From contig NZ_CACSIP010000022.1 in the NCBI RefSeq assembly GCF_902705885.1, positions 22,871 to 86,870 of the forward strand: a stretch of 64,000 nucleotides of DNA. Direction: 5' to 3'. This DNA comes from Mycolicibacterium austroafricanum (GTDB lineage Bacteria; Actinomycetota; Actinomycetes; Mycobacteriales; Mycobacteriaceae). The notes beneath the pieces were generated by a model that saw only the letters and a program-made list of their open reading frames with translations, ran no database searches and was not told the origin of the DNA. Each line of letters begins with the position of its first letter. Positions within the stretch are counted from its first letter, which is position 1. Positions 26,055-37,898 of this stretch are shown piece by piece. The position numbers were made by a program, and so were the translations under genes.

Positions 26055-28955
26055 CTAGGCGCTGACCTTGCGGCGGGCCTTGCGCGGCTTGGGCCGCGCC
26101 ACGCCCAACGATTCGGCCAGGAAGTGGCCGGTGTAGCTGTCCACGTTGGTGGCGACGTCTTCCGGTGTACCCGTCGCCACAACCGTGCCGCCGCCCGAGC
26201 CCCCGTCGGGCCCCATGTCGATGATCCAGTCGGAGGTCTTGATCACGTCGAGGTTGTGTTCGATGACGATAACCGTATTGCCTTTGTCGACAAGGCCGTT
26301 GATGACCATCAGCAGTTTGCGGATGTCCTCGAAGTGCAGACCGGTGGTCGGCTCGTCGAGGATGTAGACCGTGCGGCCGGTCGAACGCTTCTGCAACTCC
26401 GAGGCCAGCTTGACGCGTTGCGCCTCGCCACCGGACAACGTCGGTGCCGGCTGACCCAGCCGCACGTATCCCAAGCCGACGTCGACCAGCGTCTTGAGGT
26501 ACCGGTGGATCGAGGTGATCGGGGCGAAGAACTCGGCCGCCTCCTCGATGGACATGTCGAGCACCTCGGCGATGGTCTTGCCCTTGTAGTGCACCTCGAG
26601 GGTCTCGCGGTTGTAGCGGGCGCCGTGGCACACCTCGCACGGCACATACACATCGGGCAGGAAGTTCATCTCGATCTTGATGGTGCCGTCACCCGAACAG
26701 GCCTCGCACCGCCCGCCCTTGACGTTGAAGGAGAACCGGCCGGGCTGGTAACCGCGGACCTTGGCTTCGGTGGTGGCGGCGAACAGGGTGCGGATCTTGT
26801 CGAACACCCCGGTGTAGGTGGCCGGGTTGGACCGCGGCGTCCGACCGATCGGTGACTGGTCGACACGGACCAGCTTGTCGACCTTGTCCAGGCCGGTCAC
26901 CCGGGTGTGCCGGCCCGGCACCTGCCGGGCCCCGTTGAGCTTGTTCGCCAACACCGAGGCCAGGATGTCGTTGACCAGCGTCGACTTACCCGATCCGGAG
27001 ACACCGGTCACCGAGGTCAGCACCCCGAGCGGGAAGGACACGTCGATCTGGCGCAGGTTGTGCTCGCGCGCTCCGATGACGGTGAGCTGGCGCTTGGCAT
27101 CGGCGAGCCGGCGCAGCACCGGGACCTCGATCTGCTCCTTACCCGAGAGATATGCACCGGTAATCGAATTCGGGTTCTTCAGCAGATCCGCATAGGGGCC
27201 GCTGTGCACGATCTGGCCGCCGTGCTCACCGGCCGCCGGACCGATGTCGACAACCCAGTCGGCGTGCGCGATGGTGTCGAGATCGTGTTCGACGACGATG
27301 AGGGTGTTGCCGAGATCCCGCAGCCGCACCAGCGTGTCGATCAGCCGCCGGTTGTCACGCTGATGCAGGCCGATCGAGGGTTCGTCGAGCACGTAGAGCA
27401 CCCCGACCAGACCGGAACCGATCTGGGTGGCCAGCCGAATGCGTTGCGCCTCACCGCCGGACAGCGTCGCCGCCGCGCGTGACAGCGACAGGTAGTCCAA
27501 CCCGACGTCGAGCAGGAACCCCAACCGCGACTGGATCTCCTTGAGCACCTGCCCGGCGATGGCCTGCTCCCTGGTACCCAGGGTGAGTGCGTTGAGGAAC
27601 TGCGCGCAATCCGCGATCGACAGTTCGGCGACCTGGGCGATCGACCTCGCACCGAAATCCCCGGCGGTCAGCGTCACCGCGAGGATCTCCGGCTTGAGCC
27701 GGGTGCCATCACATTCCGGGCAGGGCACGTCGCGCATGAAGCCCTCGAGACGCTCCTTCATCTGCTCGGAGTCGGTCTGCTCCATGCGGCGGTGCAGGAA
27801 CGCCATGACGCCCTCGAAGTCCGCGTAGTAGGACCTGGTCCGGCCGTAGCGGTTCTTGTACCGCACGTGCACCTGCTCGTCACAGCCTTCGAGAATGGCT
27901 CGGCGCGCTTTGGCGGGCAGCTTCTTCCACGGGGTGTCGACGTCGAAGCCCAGTTGGTCACCCAGGCCGGAGAGCATCCGGGTGAAGTACTCGGCGGTCT
28001 GACCCATCGACCAGGGAGCGATCGCTCCTTCGGCCAGGGTGAGGTCGGGGTCGGGCACCACGAGGTCCGGGTCGACCTCTTTCTTGTTGCCCAGGCCGAC
28101 GCACTCCGGGCAGGCACCGTAGGGAGAGTTGAACGAGAACGACCGGGGCTCCAGATCGTCGACGGCCAGCGGGTGCCCGTTCGGGCAAGCGAGTTTCTCC
28201 GAGAACCTCTGTTCGCGGTGTGGATGATCGTCGTCGCGGTCGACGAACTCCAGGACGACGATGCCGTCGGCGAGGTTCAGCGCCGTCTCCACCGAATCGG
28301 TGAGACGCTGTTTGGAGCTGGCCTTCACAGTGAGGCGGTCGACGACCACCTCGATGTCGTGCTTCTCCTGTTTTTTCAGTTTCGGCGGGTCGGTCAGGGT
28401 GTGCACCACGCCGTCGACCCGGACCCTGCTGTAGCCCTGCGTGTTGAGCTTGTCGAACAGGTCGACGAACTCCCCCTTGCGGGTGCGGACCACCGGCGCG
28501 AGCACCTGGAACCGCAGCCCTTCATCCATCGCGAGGACCTGGTCGACGATCTGCTGAGGCGTCTGGCGGGCGATGCGCTCGCCGCACACCGGGCAGTGTG
28601 GCGTGCCCGCCCGGGCGTAGAGCAGACGCAAGTAGTCGTAGACCTCGGTGATGGTGCCCACCGTCGAGCGCGGATTGCGATTGGTGGACTTCTGGTCGAT
28701 CGACACCGCCGGGGAGAGCCCCTCGATGAAGTCGACGTCCGGTTTGTCCATCTGTCCGAGGAACTGCCGGGCGTAAGCCGACAGCGACTCGACGTACCGG
28801 CGCTGCCCCTCGGCGAAGATCGTGTCGAACGCCAACGACGACTTGCCGGACCCCGACAGTCCGGTGAACACGATCATCGCGTCGCGCGGCAGGTCGAGAT
28901 CGACGCCACGCAGATTGTGCTCTCGGGCACCCTTGACGATCAGGCGGTCAGCCAA
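26055..28955 (-). CDS. uvrA: excinuclease ABC subunit A
   Basis: Damage-sensing ATPase of nucleotide excision repair. 966 residues with two ABC modules: Walker [10 protein letters not shown] near 30 and GVSGSGKST near 650, two [16 protein letters not shown] signatures, and three zinc-binding cysteine sets (CPVCGER near 120, CPNGH...CPEC near 265-290, CEACSGDG...CEVCHG near 745-770). The start is taken as TTG 28955, because the family begins [15 protein letters not shown] and AAGGA stands 5 nt upstream; another TTG at 28970 is possible. No ATG or GTG fits. Single gene with uvrB 6 kb away on the same strand. Confidence 0.96.
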   Translation of the reverse strand: MADRLIVKGAREHNLRGVDLDLPRDAMIVFTGLSGSGKSSLAFDTIFAEGQRRYVESLSAYARQFLGQMDKPDVDFIEGLSPAVSIDQKSTNRNPRSTVGTITEVYDYLRLLYARAGTPHCPVCGERIARQTPQQIVDQVLAMDEGLRFQVLAPVVRTRKGEFVDLFDKLNTQGYSRVRVDGVVHTLTDPPKLKKQEKHDIEVVVDRLTVKASSKQRLTDSVETALNLADGIVVLEFVDRDDDHPHREQRFSEKLACPNGHPLAVDDLEPRSFSFNSPYGACPECVGLGNKKEVDPDLVVPDPDLTLAEGAIAPWSMGQTAEYFTRMLSGLGDQLGFDVDTPWKKLPAKARRAILEGCDEQVHVRYKNRYGRTRSYYADFEGVMAFLHRRMEQTDSEQMKERLEGFMRDVPCPECDGTRLKPEILAVTLTAGDFGARSIAQVAELSIADCAQFLNALTLGTREQAIAGQVLKEIQSRLGFLLDVGLDYLSLSRAAATLSGGEAQRIRLATQIGSGLVGVLYVLDEPSIGLHQRDNRRLIDTLVRLRDLGNTLIVVEHDLDTIAHADWVVDIGPAAGEHGGQIVHSGPYADLLKNPNSITGAYLSGKEQIEVPVLRRLADAKRQLTVIGAREHNLRQIDVSFPLGVLTSVTGVSGSGKSTLVNDILASVLANKLNGARQVPGRHTRVTGLDKVDKLVRVDQSPIGRTPRSNPATYTGVFDKIRTLFAATTEAKVRGYQPGRFSFNVKGGRCEACSGDGTIKIEMNFLPDVYVPCEVCHGARYNRETLEVHYKGKTIAEVLDMSIEEAAEFFAPITSIHRYLKTLVDVGLGYVRLGQPAPTLSGGEAQRVKLASELQKRSTGRTVYILDEPTTGLHFEDIRKLLMVINGLVDKGNTVIVIEHNLDVIKTSDWIIDMGPDGGSGGGTVVATGTPEDVATNVDSYTGHFLAESLGVARPKPRKARRKVSA

Positions 28956-29094
28956 CTCCGTCCTTCCCAACGATTCGCTCGCGCATGCCCAGTTCCCGGC
29001 CCGATACAGACCGACAGGCGCCGCACGGATTCATGCTATGCGGCCCCTCCGACAATCCCGGCCAAGCCCCCGTCAGGCTGCAGGAGCCGGGAAG

Positions 29095-29100
29095 TAACGT
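29095..29100 (+). promoter_or_regulatory. candidate -10 box of the hydrolase gene
   Basis: TAACGT, 8 nt before the ATG at 29109. Confidence 0.4.
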
Positions 29101-29108
29101 GAGTCACC

Positions 29109-29786
29109 ATGACCGTCGTCGAGGACAACTACACGGGCCACGTCGAACCTCAAACGGCAGCCCGACGCACACTTCCCGGCGCCTCCATCATCAAGGTGTC
29201 CGTCGGAACCATGGACAACAACGCCTACCTCATCACCTGTTCCCAGACCGGCAAGACACTACTCATCGATGCCGCCAACGACCCCGCCATCCTGCGGGAA
29301 CTGATCGAGCTGTACGCGCCCGAACTGTCGCTGATCGTCACCAGCCACCAGCACCCAGACCACTGGATGGCGCTCTCCGAGGTCGCCGGATCCACCGGCG
29401 CCCCGACCGCCGCGCACCGATTGGACGCCGAACCGCTGCCGGTCACCCCCGACGTGCTTCTCTCAGACGGTGACACCGTCAGGGTCGGCGAGCTCACATT
29501 CGACGTCATCCATCTGCGTGGCCACACCCCCGGCTCGGTCGCGCTGGCGCTGAGCGGGCCCGCGACCGATGGCCGGGTGCATCTGTTCACCGGCGACTGC
29601 CTGTTCCCCGGCGGCGTCGGCAAAACCTGGAAAGAAGGTGACTTCGAGCAGCTGCTGGGCGACGTGACCAGCAAGGTGTTCGACGTCTTCGATGATCAGA
29701 CCGTCGTGTACCCAGGGCACGGCGACGACACGACGCTCGGGACCGAACGCCCTCACCTGGGCGAATGGCGCGAGCGCGGTTGGTAA
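29109..29786 (+). CDS. metallo-beta-lactamase fold hydrolase (glyoxalase II-like)
   Basis: 225 residues of the MBL fold. The metal-binding motif SHQHPDH (HxHxDH) lies near residues 78-84, with further ligands in GHTPG near 140, TGDCLF near 160 and YPGHGDD near 203. The compact length and the lack of the glyoxalase II C-terminal helices suggest a thioesterase-like hydrolase of unknown substrate. It has the same place as Rv1637c next to uvrA in M. tuberculosis (recalled). It is followed 46 nt later by the aldolase gene. Confidence 0.85.
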   Translation: MTVVEDNYTGHVEPQTAARRTLPGASIIKVSVGTMDNNAYLITCSQTGKTLLIDAANDPAILRELIELYAPELSLIVTSHQHPDHWMALSEVAGSTGAPTAAHRLDAEPLPVTPDVLLSDGDTVRVGELTFDVIHLRGHTPGSVALALSGPATDGRVHLFTGDCLFPGGVGKTWKEGDFEQLLGDVTSKVFDVFDDQTVVYPGHGDDTTLGTERPHLGEWRERGW

Positions 29787-29832
29787 GCGAAGTCACGGAA
29801 GCACGGAAGACACGGGAGAAACAGAAGAGAAC

Positions 29833-30717
29833 ATGAACAGCGATCAGTTCAACAAGGTCCAGCGTGGGGCCGGGTTCATCGCGGCGTTGGATCAGAGCGG
29901 CGGCAGCACACCCAAGGCGTTGAAGCTCTACGGCATCGCCGAGGACGCCTTTTCGAACAACGAGCAGATGTTCGACCTGGTGCACCAAATGCGCACCCGC
30001 ATCATCACCAGCCCCAGCTTCGACGGTGACCGGGTCCTGGGCGCGATCCTGTTCGAGGACACCATGGACCGCGAGATCGAAGGGCGATCGACCTCGGACT
30101 ACCTGTGGAACGTCAAGCACGTCGTGCCGTTCCTGAAGGTCGACAAGGGGTTGGCCGCCGAGGAGAACGGCGCTGCGGTCATGAAGCCGATCCCGGGCCT
30201 CGACGACCTGCTGGCCCGCGCCCGCGACAAGGGTGTGTTCGGCACCAAGATGCGCTCGGTCATCAAGCTGCCCGGCGCCGGCCTGGCTGCCGTCGTCGAC
30301 CAGCAGTTCGAGATCGGCCGCCAGATCCTGGCGGCCGGGCTGGTACCGATCATCGAGCCCGAGGTGGACATCCACAGCCCGGAGAAGGGCAAAGCAGAGG
30401 AGCAGCTCAAAGCGGCGCTGCTCAACGGCGTCGACGGACTCGCCGACGATCAGGCGGTCATGCTCAAGCTCACCCTGCCCGACGTCGACAATCTGTATCG
30501 CGAGCTGGTCGACCACCCGAAGGTGCTGCGGGTCGTGGCGCTGTCAGGCGGCTACAGCCGCGATGACGCCTGCGACAAGCTCTCCCGGAACCAGGGCGTG
30601 ATCGCCAGCTTCTCCCGCGCTCTGACCGAAGGCCTGACCGCTCAGCAGAGCGACGAGGAGTTCAACGCCACCCTGGACGCGGCGATCGCGAGCATCGCGA
30701 AAGCCTCCAACACCTGA
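29833..30717 (+). CDS. class I fructose-bisphosphate aldolase
   Basis: Schiff-base aldolase cleaving fructose 1,6-bisphosphate, cytoplasmic. 294 residues, closely matching the bacterial class I type of about 296 residues (as in staphylococci): [15 protein letters not shown] near 18, [11 protein letters not shown] near 73, the [11 protein letters not shown] stretch, PIIEPEVDI near 176, and MLKLTLP near 211 holding the Schiff-base lysine, then LSGGYSRD near 238. Mycobacteria usually rely on a class II aldolase, so this is a second type. ATG 29833 has GAAGAGA about 4 nt upstream. A CACGGAAG direct repeat lies in the leader. Confidence 0.93.
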   Translation: MNSDQFNKVQRGAGFIAALDQSGGSTPKALKLYGIAEDAFSNNEQMFDLVHQMRTRIITSPSFDGDRVLGAILFEDTMDREIEGRSTSDYLWNVKHVVPFLKVDKGLAAEENGAAVMKPIPGLDDLLARARDKGVFGTKMRSVIKLPGAGLAAVVDQQFEIGRQILAAGLVPIIEPEVDIHSPEKGKAEEQLKAALLNGVDGLADDQAVMLKLTLPDVDNLYRELVDHPKVLRVVALSGGYSRDDACDKLSRNQGVIASFSRALTEGLTAQQSDEEFNATLDAAIASIAKASNT

Positions 30718-30728
30718 CGCGCGGAAAG

Positions 30729-30757
30729 CCCTGGGCCGACTCGGCGCCGGCCCAGGG
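30729..30757. terminator. hairpin between aldolase and stress protein
   Basis: CCCTGGGCC and GGCCCAGGG (9-bp perfect arms) with an 11-nt loop, in the gap between two convergent genes. There is no T-run on either side, as is common in mycobacteria. Confidence 0.6.
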
Positions 30758-30764
30758 TGTCCGG

Positions 30765-31208
30765 TCAGGAGGTGTGCACGATCAGCACGTCGGTCTTGGA
30801 CCGCCGAGCGACGTTGGCGGGCACCGAGCCCAGCAGACGTCCGGCGATGGTGCTCAACCCGACGTTGCCCACCACCAGCAGGTCGGCGCCGACCTCTTCG
30901 GCGAGATCCACCAGGGCGTCGACCGGCGCACCGACGACGGCCTTCTCCTCGATGTTCACCGCGCCCGCGGCCTTCGCCCGGTCCCGCGCCTCACGCAGGA
31001 TGGCGTAGATCGGGGCATTGCCCGACATCTTGTAGCCCTCGTCCTTGAGCACGTCAGCGGCACGCTGATCCTCGCTCTGCGGGAAGTAGGCCGTCGCGAC
31101 GATGACCTTGGCGTTGGCACCGGCGGCGATCTGACCGGCGCGGTCCACGGCACGCAACGACGAATCCGACCCGTCCGTACCGACCACAACGGTTTGATAG
31201 GCGCTCAT
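30765..31208 (-). CDS. universal stress protein (Rv1636 type)
   Basis: 147 residues, one USP domain. The nucleotide loop G-x2-G-x9-G-S is seen in VVGNVGLSTIAGRLLGSVP near 112-130, and GTDGSDSS is at residues 10-17. It corresponds by sequence and position to Rv1636, whose family is known to bind cAMP strongly; two adenylate cyclases lie in this window. GGGAGGAT precedes the ATG by 4 nt. Confidence 0.93.
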   Translation of the reverse strand: MSAYQTVVVGTDGSDSSLRAVDRAGQIAAGANAKVIVATAYFPQSEDQRAADVLKDEGYKMSGNAPIYAILREARDRAKAAGAVNIEEKAVVGAPVDALVDLAEEVGADLLVVGNVGLSTIAGRLLGSVPANVARRSKTDVLIVHTS

Positions 31209-31242
31209 CGATATCCTCCCAGTGTCAGCTGCAACGCCACAG

Positions 31243-31248
31243 ACCCTA
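31243..31248 (-). promoter_or_regulatory. candidate stress-protein -10 box
   Basis: TAGGGT on the coding strand, giving a leader of about 28 nt with a good ribosome site. I see nothing else in 31249-31375. Confidence 0.4.
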
Positions 31249-31375
31249 ACCCGGCATCAGCCGAACATGGATGCGAATCACCACACCCGGACCGTATTCG
31301 CCCAGGATCCGGGCACGTCAGCACCGTCAACATCACCCTGGGCGGTGGGACGTGACGGCGGGTACACCGACGGTC

Positions 31376-32071
31376 TCAGGTCTCGTTGTTGAGAATCCTG
31401 CCGGCGACGAATGTTGCTGCCTCGCTGACCATTCCGTTCCAGGGATACGCGAAGTGTGCGAAGAAGTTGACGCCCCGTGAGCAGTAGGGATCACCGGTGG
31501 CGCACTGGTCGATGGTCTTGTGCCCATACAGCGGGCTGATTTCGGTGAGTGGGCCGAGTGTCGGCACATCCCGGGACGGATTACCGAACACCGCGATGGC
31601 GGCGACATGATCGACCATCGTGTCCGGCAGTGGTGCAGGGGTGAAGAACCAGATCGTCCGATTGCCGATCGTGATCAGATCGATCACTCCCGCGCCCTGG
31701 GACATCCCCCCGAGCACGATCTTCGTGTTCGGGCACATCCCGGCCACGTACTGCACGTGCTTGTTGGCATCAACCGCGCCGGCCGAGGTGGACTTCGAGA
31801 AGTTCCAACTGGCCGGGTAATCGACCGCATAGGTGGAGACCCGCTTGCCCAGCAGCTTCCACTTCAGCGAGTCGATGAACGCCTTGCCGACAAACCCGAC
31901 GCCTGCCCGGTCGCCTGTCCCGCGCGCGAACACGACCTCGACATCGGGGCATGAATCCGATGCAGCAACGGGAGCGTTGACGGTGGAGAGACTCAGGATC
32001 GTCGCTGTTACCACCGCGACACTGAGGAAACGGACTAACCGTGACGTTCGCACGCGACAACGTTGACACAT
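31376..32071 (-). CDS. secreted cutinase family esterase
   Basis: 231 residues. A basic N-terminus and hydrophobic stretch (about 10-36, cleavage near VAASDS) direct export. The mature alpha/beta hydrolase has VVFARGTGD near 46 (oxyanion loop), the nucleophile elbow GGMSQGAG near 120 and the cysteine-linked CATGDPYCSRG and FAHFAYP near 190-205 bearing the catalytic aspartate and histidine. Members of this family hydrolyse lipid or polyester substrates. It has a dyad over its likely promoter and sits downstream of the MHS transporter on the same strand. Confidence 0.9.
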   Translation of the reverse strand: MCQRCRVRTSRLVRFLSVAVVTATILSLSTVNAPVAASDSCPDVEVVFARGTGDRAGVGFVGKAFIDSLKWKLLGKRVSTYAVDYPASWNFSKSTSAGAVDANKHVQYVAGMCPNTKIVLGGMSQGAGVIDLITIGNRTIWFFTPAPLPDTMVDHVAAIAVFGNPSRDVPTLGPLTEISPLYGHKTIDQCATGDPYCSRGVNFFAHFAYPWNGMVSEAATFVAGRILNNET

Positions 32072-32129
32072 TCCAGCAAATGTGCACCCAGCGGCGACGC
32101 AACGGTGATCGAACAGTTGCCGATTCGTG

Positions 32130-32143
32130 TCTCGATTTCGAGA
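32130..32143. promoter_or_regulatory. palindrome before the cutinase gene
   Basis: TCTCGA-TT-TCGAGA, 6-bp perfect arms with a 2-bp centre, 59 bp before the cutinase ATG. A TTATCT box on the minus strand (32141-32146) touches its edge, so the dyad would cover the transcription start. Regulator unknown. Confidence 0.5.
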
Positions 32144-32169
32144 TAATTGACGCGCTGTGCGGATAATCC

Positions 32170-33546
32170 CTACCGGACCGCATGATCATGAGGCTCGGAG
32201 TCCAGCGACGTGTCCTTACCCTCCCGCATGACCAGGATCGCGATCAGGCTCAGCGACGCGGCGACGAAGAGGTACAGACCGACCCACCCCACGCCGTACT
32301 GGGTCGCGAGCCAGGTGGCGACGAACGGAGCCACCGCCGCACCGAGGATGCTCGCCACGTTGTAGGAGATGCCCGAGCCCGTGTACCGCACGTTGGTCGG
32401 GAACAACTCGGGCAGCACCGCACTCATCGGTCCGAAGGTGAAGCCCATCAACGTCATCCCGATGATCAAGAAGGCCAGCATGGTGCCGTACGACGTGTCG
32501 CCGGAGCCCAGCATCGGGGCGAAGAGCCCGCCGTAGGCCATGATCCCCGCCGTGACGACCAACAGCAGGCGGCGACGCCCGACGCGGTCGGCGAGCCAAC
32601 CCGACAGGGGCAGCATGCCCGCGAAGAACAGCACGGCGATCAGCTGCAGCTGCAGGAAGTCGACGTAGCCGAACCCGAGGCCGGTGCCCTCCGGTGGCCG
32701 CTTCCCGGTGCCGAAGCTCAGCGCCCACGTCGTCACGATGTAGAACATGGTGTAGGTCGCCAGCATCACGAAGGTGCCGATGATCAGCTGGCGCCAGCTG
32801 GAGCGGAATACCTGCGCCAGTGGGCTTTTCACTTTTTCGCCCCGTTCCACCGCGCGGGTGAACACCGGAGTTTCCATGATGCGCAGCCGCACGTACAGAC
32901 CGATGGCCACCATGACCGCGCTGAACAGGAACGGGATACGCCAGCCCCAGGTCATGAACGCCCCGTCCAGATCGGGATCCGCGGTGCGGTGGCCGAGCCA
33001 GAAGATGAGCGCCAGGAACAGACCGTTCGCCAGCAGAAAGCCGAACGGCGCCCCGAGTTGCGGCCACATCGCAGCCCAGCCACGTTTGCCAGGCCTGGCC
33101 GTCTCCGTGGCCAGCAGCGCGGCACCGCTCCATTCACCTCCCAGCGCCAAGCCCTGGGAGAACCGCAGGACGGCCAGCAGCGCGGGCGCGACGATGCCCA
33201 CCTGGGCGTAGGTGGGCAACAGTCCGATCGCGAACGTGGCGATGCCCATCAGCAGCAGCGACCCGACGAGGGTGGCTTTGCGTCCCACCCGATCGCCGAA
33301 ATGCCCGAACACGACCGAGCCCACCGGGCGTGCGACGAACGCGAGCCCGAAGGTCGCCAGCGAGGCCAGCAACGCAGTCGTCGAATCACCCTTCGGGAAG
33401 AACAGGTGCGGGAACACCGTGACGGCGGCGGTGGCGTAGATGTAGAAGTCGTAGAACTCGATCGTGGTGCCCACCATCGAGGCGAGCACGATGCGGCGCC
33501 TGGGTACCCCTTCGACCAGATCGCTGTCCACGACATCGCCACTCAT
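32170..33546 (-). CDS. MFS transporter, metabolite:H+ symporter type
   Basis: Inner-membrane importer of the MHS group (ShiA/ProP-like), 458 residues, about 12 membrane segments. Marks: TTIEFYDFYIYATA in segment 1, GHFGDRVGRKATL in the loop after segment 2, RFSQGLALGGEW in segment 4, and ADRVGRRRLLL after segment 8. Substrates of this group are carboxylates, aromatic acids or betaines; which one is unknown. The ATG at 33546 has GGGAGG 7 nt upstream; the frame to 33585 is rejected as it overlaps the end of the next gene. It is followed by cutinase on the same strand. Confidence 0.9.
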   Translation of the reverse strand: MSGDVVDSDLVEGVPRRRIVLASMVGTTIEFYDFYIYATAAVTVFPHLFFPKGDSTTALLASLATFGLAFVARPVGSVVFGHFGDRVGRKATLVGSLLLMGIATFAIGLLPTYAQVGIVAPALLAVLRFSQGLALGGEWSGAALLATETARPGKRGWAAMWPQLGAPFGFLLANGLFLALIFWLGHRTADPDLDGAFMTWGWRIPFLFSAVMVAIGLYVRLRIMETPVFTRAVERGEKVKSPLAQVFRSSWRQLIIGTFVMLATYTMFYIVTTWALSFGTGKRPPEGTGLGFGYVDFLQLQLIAVLFFAGMLPLSGWLADRVGRRRLLLVVTAGIMAYGGLFAPMLGSGDTSYGTMLAFLIIGMTLMGFTFGPMSAVLPELFPTNVRYTGSGISYNVASILGAAVAPFVATWLATQYGVGWVGLYLFVAASLSLIAILVMREGKDTSLDSEPHDHAVR

Positions 33547-33581
33547 CACTGCGCCTCCCCTGCCGAGATGTGGAAGCAACA

Positions 33582-35015
33582 TCATGCCAGCGACGTCACC
33601 GGCCCTGCGGCGGGCTCCGAAGATCGCCCGCTCCTGGTCGACGCCACCACCGCCAGCGCGGCAAGCACGGCGAACGAGGCGAACAGCCAGCGGGCAGCGC
33701 CGGCGTCACCGGAATCGGTGAGATTGACCACGACCCCGGCCAGTGCGGCGCCGAACGCCGCGGAGATCACCTGCACGATGTTGATGGCTGCAGCGGCCGC
33801 CGGGCCCTCGGCGGGGTCGTCGACCTTGCTCATCGCCCACGCGGACAGGTGCGGCCACGCTATTCCGATACCGACGCCGCTGACCACAAGACCTGCGGCC
33901 CACACGGCAACCAGAAGCAGCGGGGCATTCTCGTGCTGGGTCAGTGCGCTGAGCACCAGACCCGTGGCCATCACCACCGGAGCGATCGCAACGGCGCGGA
34001 CGATGACACGTTGCCGACCGAGGGACGCGCTACCGATCTCTGCGAACGTCCAGCCGAGCGCCAGCCCGGCGCTGAGGAACCCGGCGGCGACCGGCGTCAG
34101 ATGTGCGAGCCTCTGGCCGAACAGCGGCACGTACATGTCCACCATCGTCGCGGCCATCAGCACGCCCAGGGTCAGATAGATCCACTTCAACGGTCCCCTG
34201 CCGAAGGTGCTGGGCGGCAGGACGGACACGGTCACCCTGCGGTCGACGACCACGAACAGCCCGACCAGGGCGAAGCCCGCCACCACCAACGCCGCGGTGG
34301 CCCTGGGGTCGTGCGGGATGCCGGCGACGCTGACCAGCAGTGCGGCGGCCCCGAGTAGCAGCAGCGACCACACCGGGATGCCGATCCGCCCGGCAGCGGC
34401 CGCCGCTGCCGGGCCGCGGCCACTCGGCAGCGCGATCGGCACCAAGGCCGACATCGTCGTGGTCACCACCAGAAGGGCGCCGAAAGCCCAACGCCACGAA
34501 CCGTATTGGGCGAACAGACCACCCGCCGCCGGTCCCACCAGTGTCCCCACCCCCCACATCGCGGACACCAGGGCAGACGCCTTGGTCCACAGCGCACTCG
34601 GCAGTGCGGTGTTGATCACCGCGTATCCCAATCCGGCGAGCAGGCCGCCCGCAGCGCCCTGAACGGTCCTGCCGACGAGCAGCACCTCCATGCCGGGTGC
34701 GGCGGCGCAGATGAGGCTGCCCGCCCCGAACACGCTGAGGCTCACCAGATACGCCCACCGCGGGCCCAGCCGCATCAGCACCGAGTGCACCGTCGTGGCG
34801 GCCATCACCGATCCCACCAGATACACCGTCGTCACCCAGGCGTAGAACCGCGCGCCACCGATGTCGGCGACAGCGCTGGGCATCAGGCTGATGGTCAGGA
34901 ACTCGTTGGTCGCGTACAGCGCCACCCCGCCCGCCAGCACAGCAGAGGCGCCCAGATACCTGGGCCCCAGAAGCTCACGCCAGCTGCCGGCGGTGTCGGT
35001 CACAGTGTCGGTCAC
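33582..35015 (-). CDS. MFS exporter, 14-segment drug type
   Basis: 477 residues, about 14 hydrophobic segments, of the DHA2-like multidrug group. GRTVQGAAGG in segment 4 and GVGTLVGPAAGG in segment 5 (motif C of antiporters) mark it as a proton-driven exporter. It occupies the place of Rv1634 beside uvrB in M. tuberculosis (recalled). The GTG at 35015 is supported by a TACGGT box 7 nt upstream. A CTCAAC/GTTGAG dyad just before that box is a candidate operator. Confidence 0.9.
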   Translation of the reverse strand: MTDTVTDTAGSWRELLGPRYLGASAVLAGGVALYATNEFLTISLMPSAVADIGGARFYAWVTTVYLVGSVMAATTVHSVLMRLGPRWAYLVSLSVFGAGSLICAAAPGMEVLLVGRTVQGAAGGLLAGLGYAVINTALPSALWTKASALVSAMWGVGTLVGPAAGGLFAQYGSWRWAFGALLVVTTTMSALVPIALPSGRGPAAAAAAGRIGIPVWSLLLLGAAALLVSVAGIPHDPRATAALVVAGFALVGLFVVVDRRVTVSVLPPSTFGRGPLKWIYLTLGVLMAATMVDMYVPLFGQRLAHLTPVAAGFLSAGLALGWTFAEIGSASLGRQRVIVRAVAIAPVVMATGLVLSALTQHENAPLLLVAVWAAGLVVSGVGIGIAWPHLSAWAMSKVDDPAEGPAAAAAINIVQVISAAFGAALAGVVVNLTDSGDAGAARWLFASFAVLAALAVVASTRSGRSSEPAAGPVTSLA

Positions 35016-35022
35016 AGACCGA

Positions 35023-35028
35023 ACCGTA
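35023..35028 (-). promoter_or_regulatory. exporter -10 box, leaderless layout
   Basis: TACGGT on the coding strand, 7 nt before the GTG at 35015. Confidence 0.5.
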
Positions 35029-35032
35029 GGAC

Positions 35033-35048
35033 CTCAACAGGGGTTGAG
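35033..35048. promoter_or_regulatory. dyad between uvrB and the MFS exporter
   Basis: CTCAAC-AGGG-GTTGAG, 6-bp perfect arms. It lies between -35 and -10 of the exporter promoter, the usual site for a MarR or TetR type repressor. It is also 7 nt beyond the uvrB stop, so a weak terminator is the other reading. Confidence 0.5.
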
Positions 35049-35054
35049 ATCAAG

Positions 35055-37214
<2,160 letters not shown>

Positions 37215-37220
37215 TTCACC

Positions 37221-37226
37221 AGGGTA
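37221..37226 (-). promoter_or_regulatory. uvrB -10 box, leaderless layout
   Basis: TACCCT on the coding strand, 6 nt before the uvrB ATG. I see no SOS-box-like sequence (CGAAC-N4-GTTCG) beside it. Confidence 0.6.
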
Positions 37227-37285
37227 GAACCTGGTGCCGACATGTTCTGTTCCGGCGACCGCCCGATAGCATCCGACCAGGACTT

Positions 37286-37810
37286 ATGCTGGTCAGCATC
37301 CATCCTCCCAAGAACGAGACATTCGATCTCGCGGCGCATACCAACACCGACCCCAAGGGTGTCGTGCGGTCGGTGGACGTCTACACGGTCCGTCCGTGGG
37401 GCCTCTACATGGCCCGGCCCACCCCGGGGCGGGCCCAGTTCCACTACATCGAGTGCTGGCTGCTGCCCGCGCTCGACCTGCGTGCGACGGTCTTCCACTT
37501 CAACCCGGGCCACGAGCGGGACCAGGACTTCTACCTCGATGTCGGCCGGTACACGCCGGGACCCGACAGTTGGCGCAGTGAGGACCACTACCTCGACCTG
37601 GTGGTCCGCACCGGTGTGGCGGTCACCGTCGACGACGTCGACGAACTGCTCACCGCCGTACGGCACGGCCTGCTGACCCCCGAGACCGGTGAGCATGCGA
37701 TCCGCACCGCGGTCGCCACCGTCGACGCGCTCGCCGGCCACGACTACGACCTGCATCGGTGGCTGGCAGGCACCGGAATCGACCTGACATGGCGGGGTCC
37801 CCCGCGGTAA
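37286..37810 (+). CDS. DUF402 family protein (Rv1632c-like)
   Basis: 174 residues of the DUF402 beta-barrel family, members of which can be nucleoside phosphatases or RNase-associated proteins. Visible pattern: HPPKNETFDLAAHTNTD at the N-terminus, VDVYTVRPWGLYMARP near 31, and the acidic DLDVGRYTPG-like core and EDHYLDLVV region (about 85-110) typical of the metal-binding face. It is divergent from uvrB, as in M. tuberculosis (recalled). A TAGCAT at 37266-37271 is a possible -10. Confidence 0.75.
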   Translation: MLVSIHPPKNETFDLAAHTNTDPKGVVRSVDVYTVRPWGLYMARPTPGRAQFHYIECWLLPALDLRATVFHFNPGHERDQDFYLDVGRYTPGPDSWRSEDHYLDLVVRTGVAVTVDDVDELLTAVRHGLLTPETGEHAIRTAVATVDALAGHDYDLHRWLAGTGIDLTWRGPPR

Positions 37811-37884
37811 CGGGGCCGGCCCCGGAGACGATGATCTTGATGATGACAACGACAGTGCACGTGCTTCCCCGGCGGTGACGGCGG

Positions 37885-37890
37885 TAATGT
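37885..37890 (+). promoter_or_regulatory. candidate -10 box of the secreted protein gene
   Basis: TAATGT, 8 nt before the ATG at 37899; favours that ATG over those at 37875 (GTG) and 37887. Confidence 0.35.
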
Positions 37891-37898
37891 CGGCGGAC

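Noticed and set aside
28956..28970. TTG 28970 as uvrA start
   Set aside because: The ribosome site lies between it and TTG 28955, and orthologues start at the later position.
29787..29832. CACGGAAG repeat before the aldolase as a regulatory array
   Set aside because: Only two short imperfect copies; not distinguishable from chance.
32182..34179. 665-codon plus-strand frame over the two MFS genes
   Set aside because: Antisense shadow rich in Gln, His, Arg and Glu; both MFS proteins on the minus strand are clearly real.
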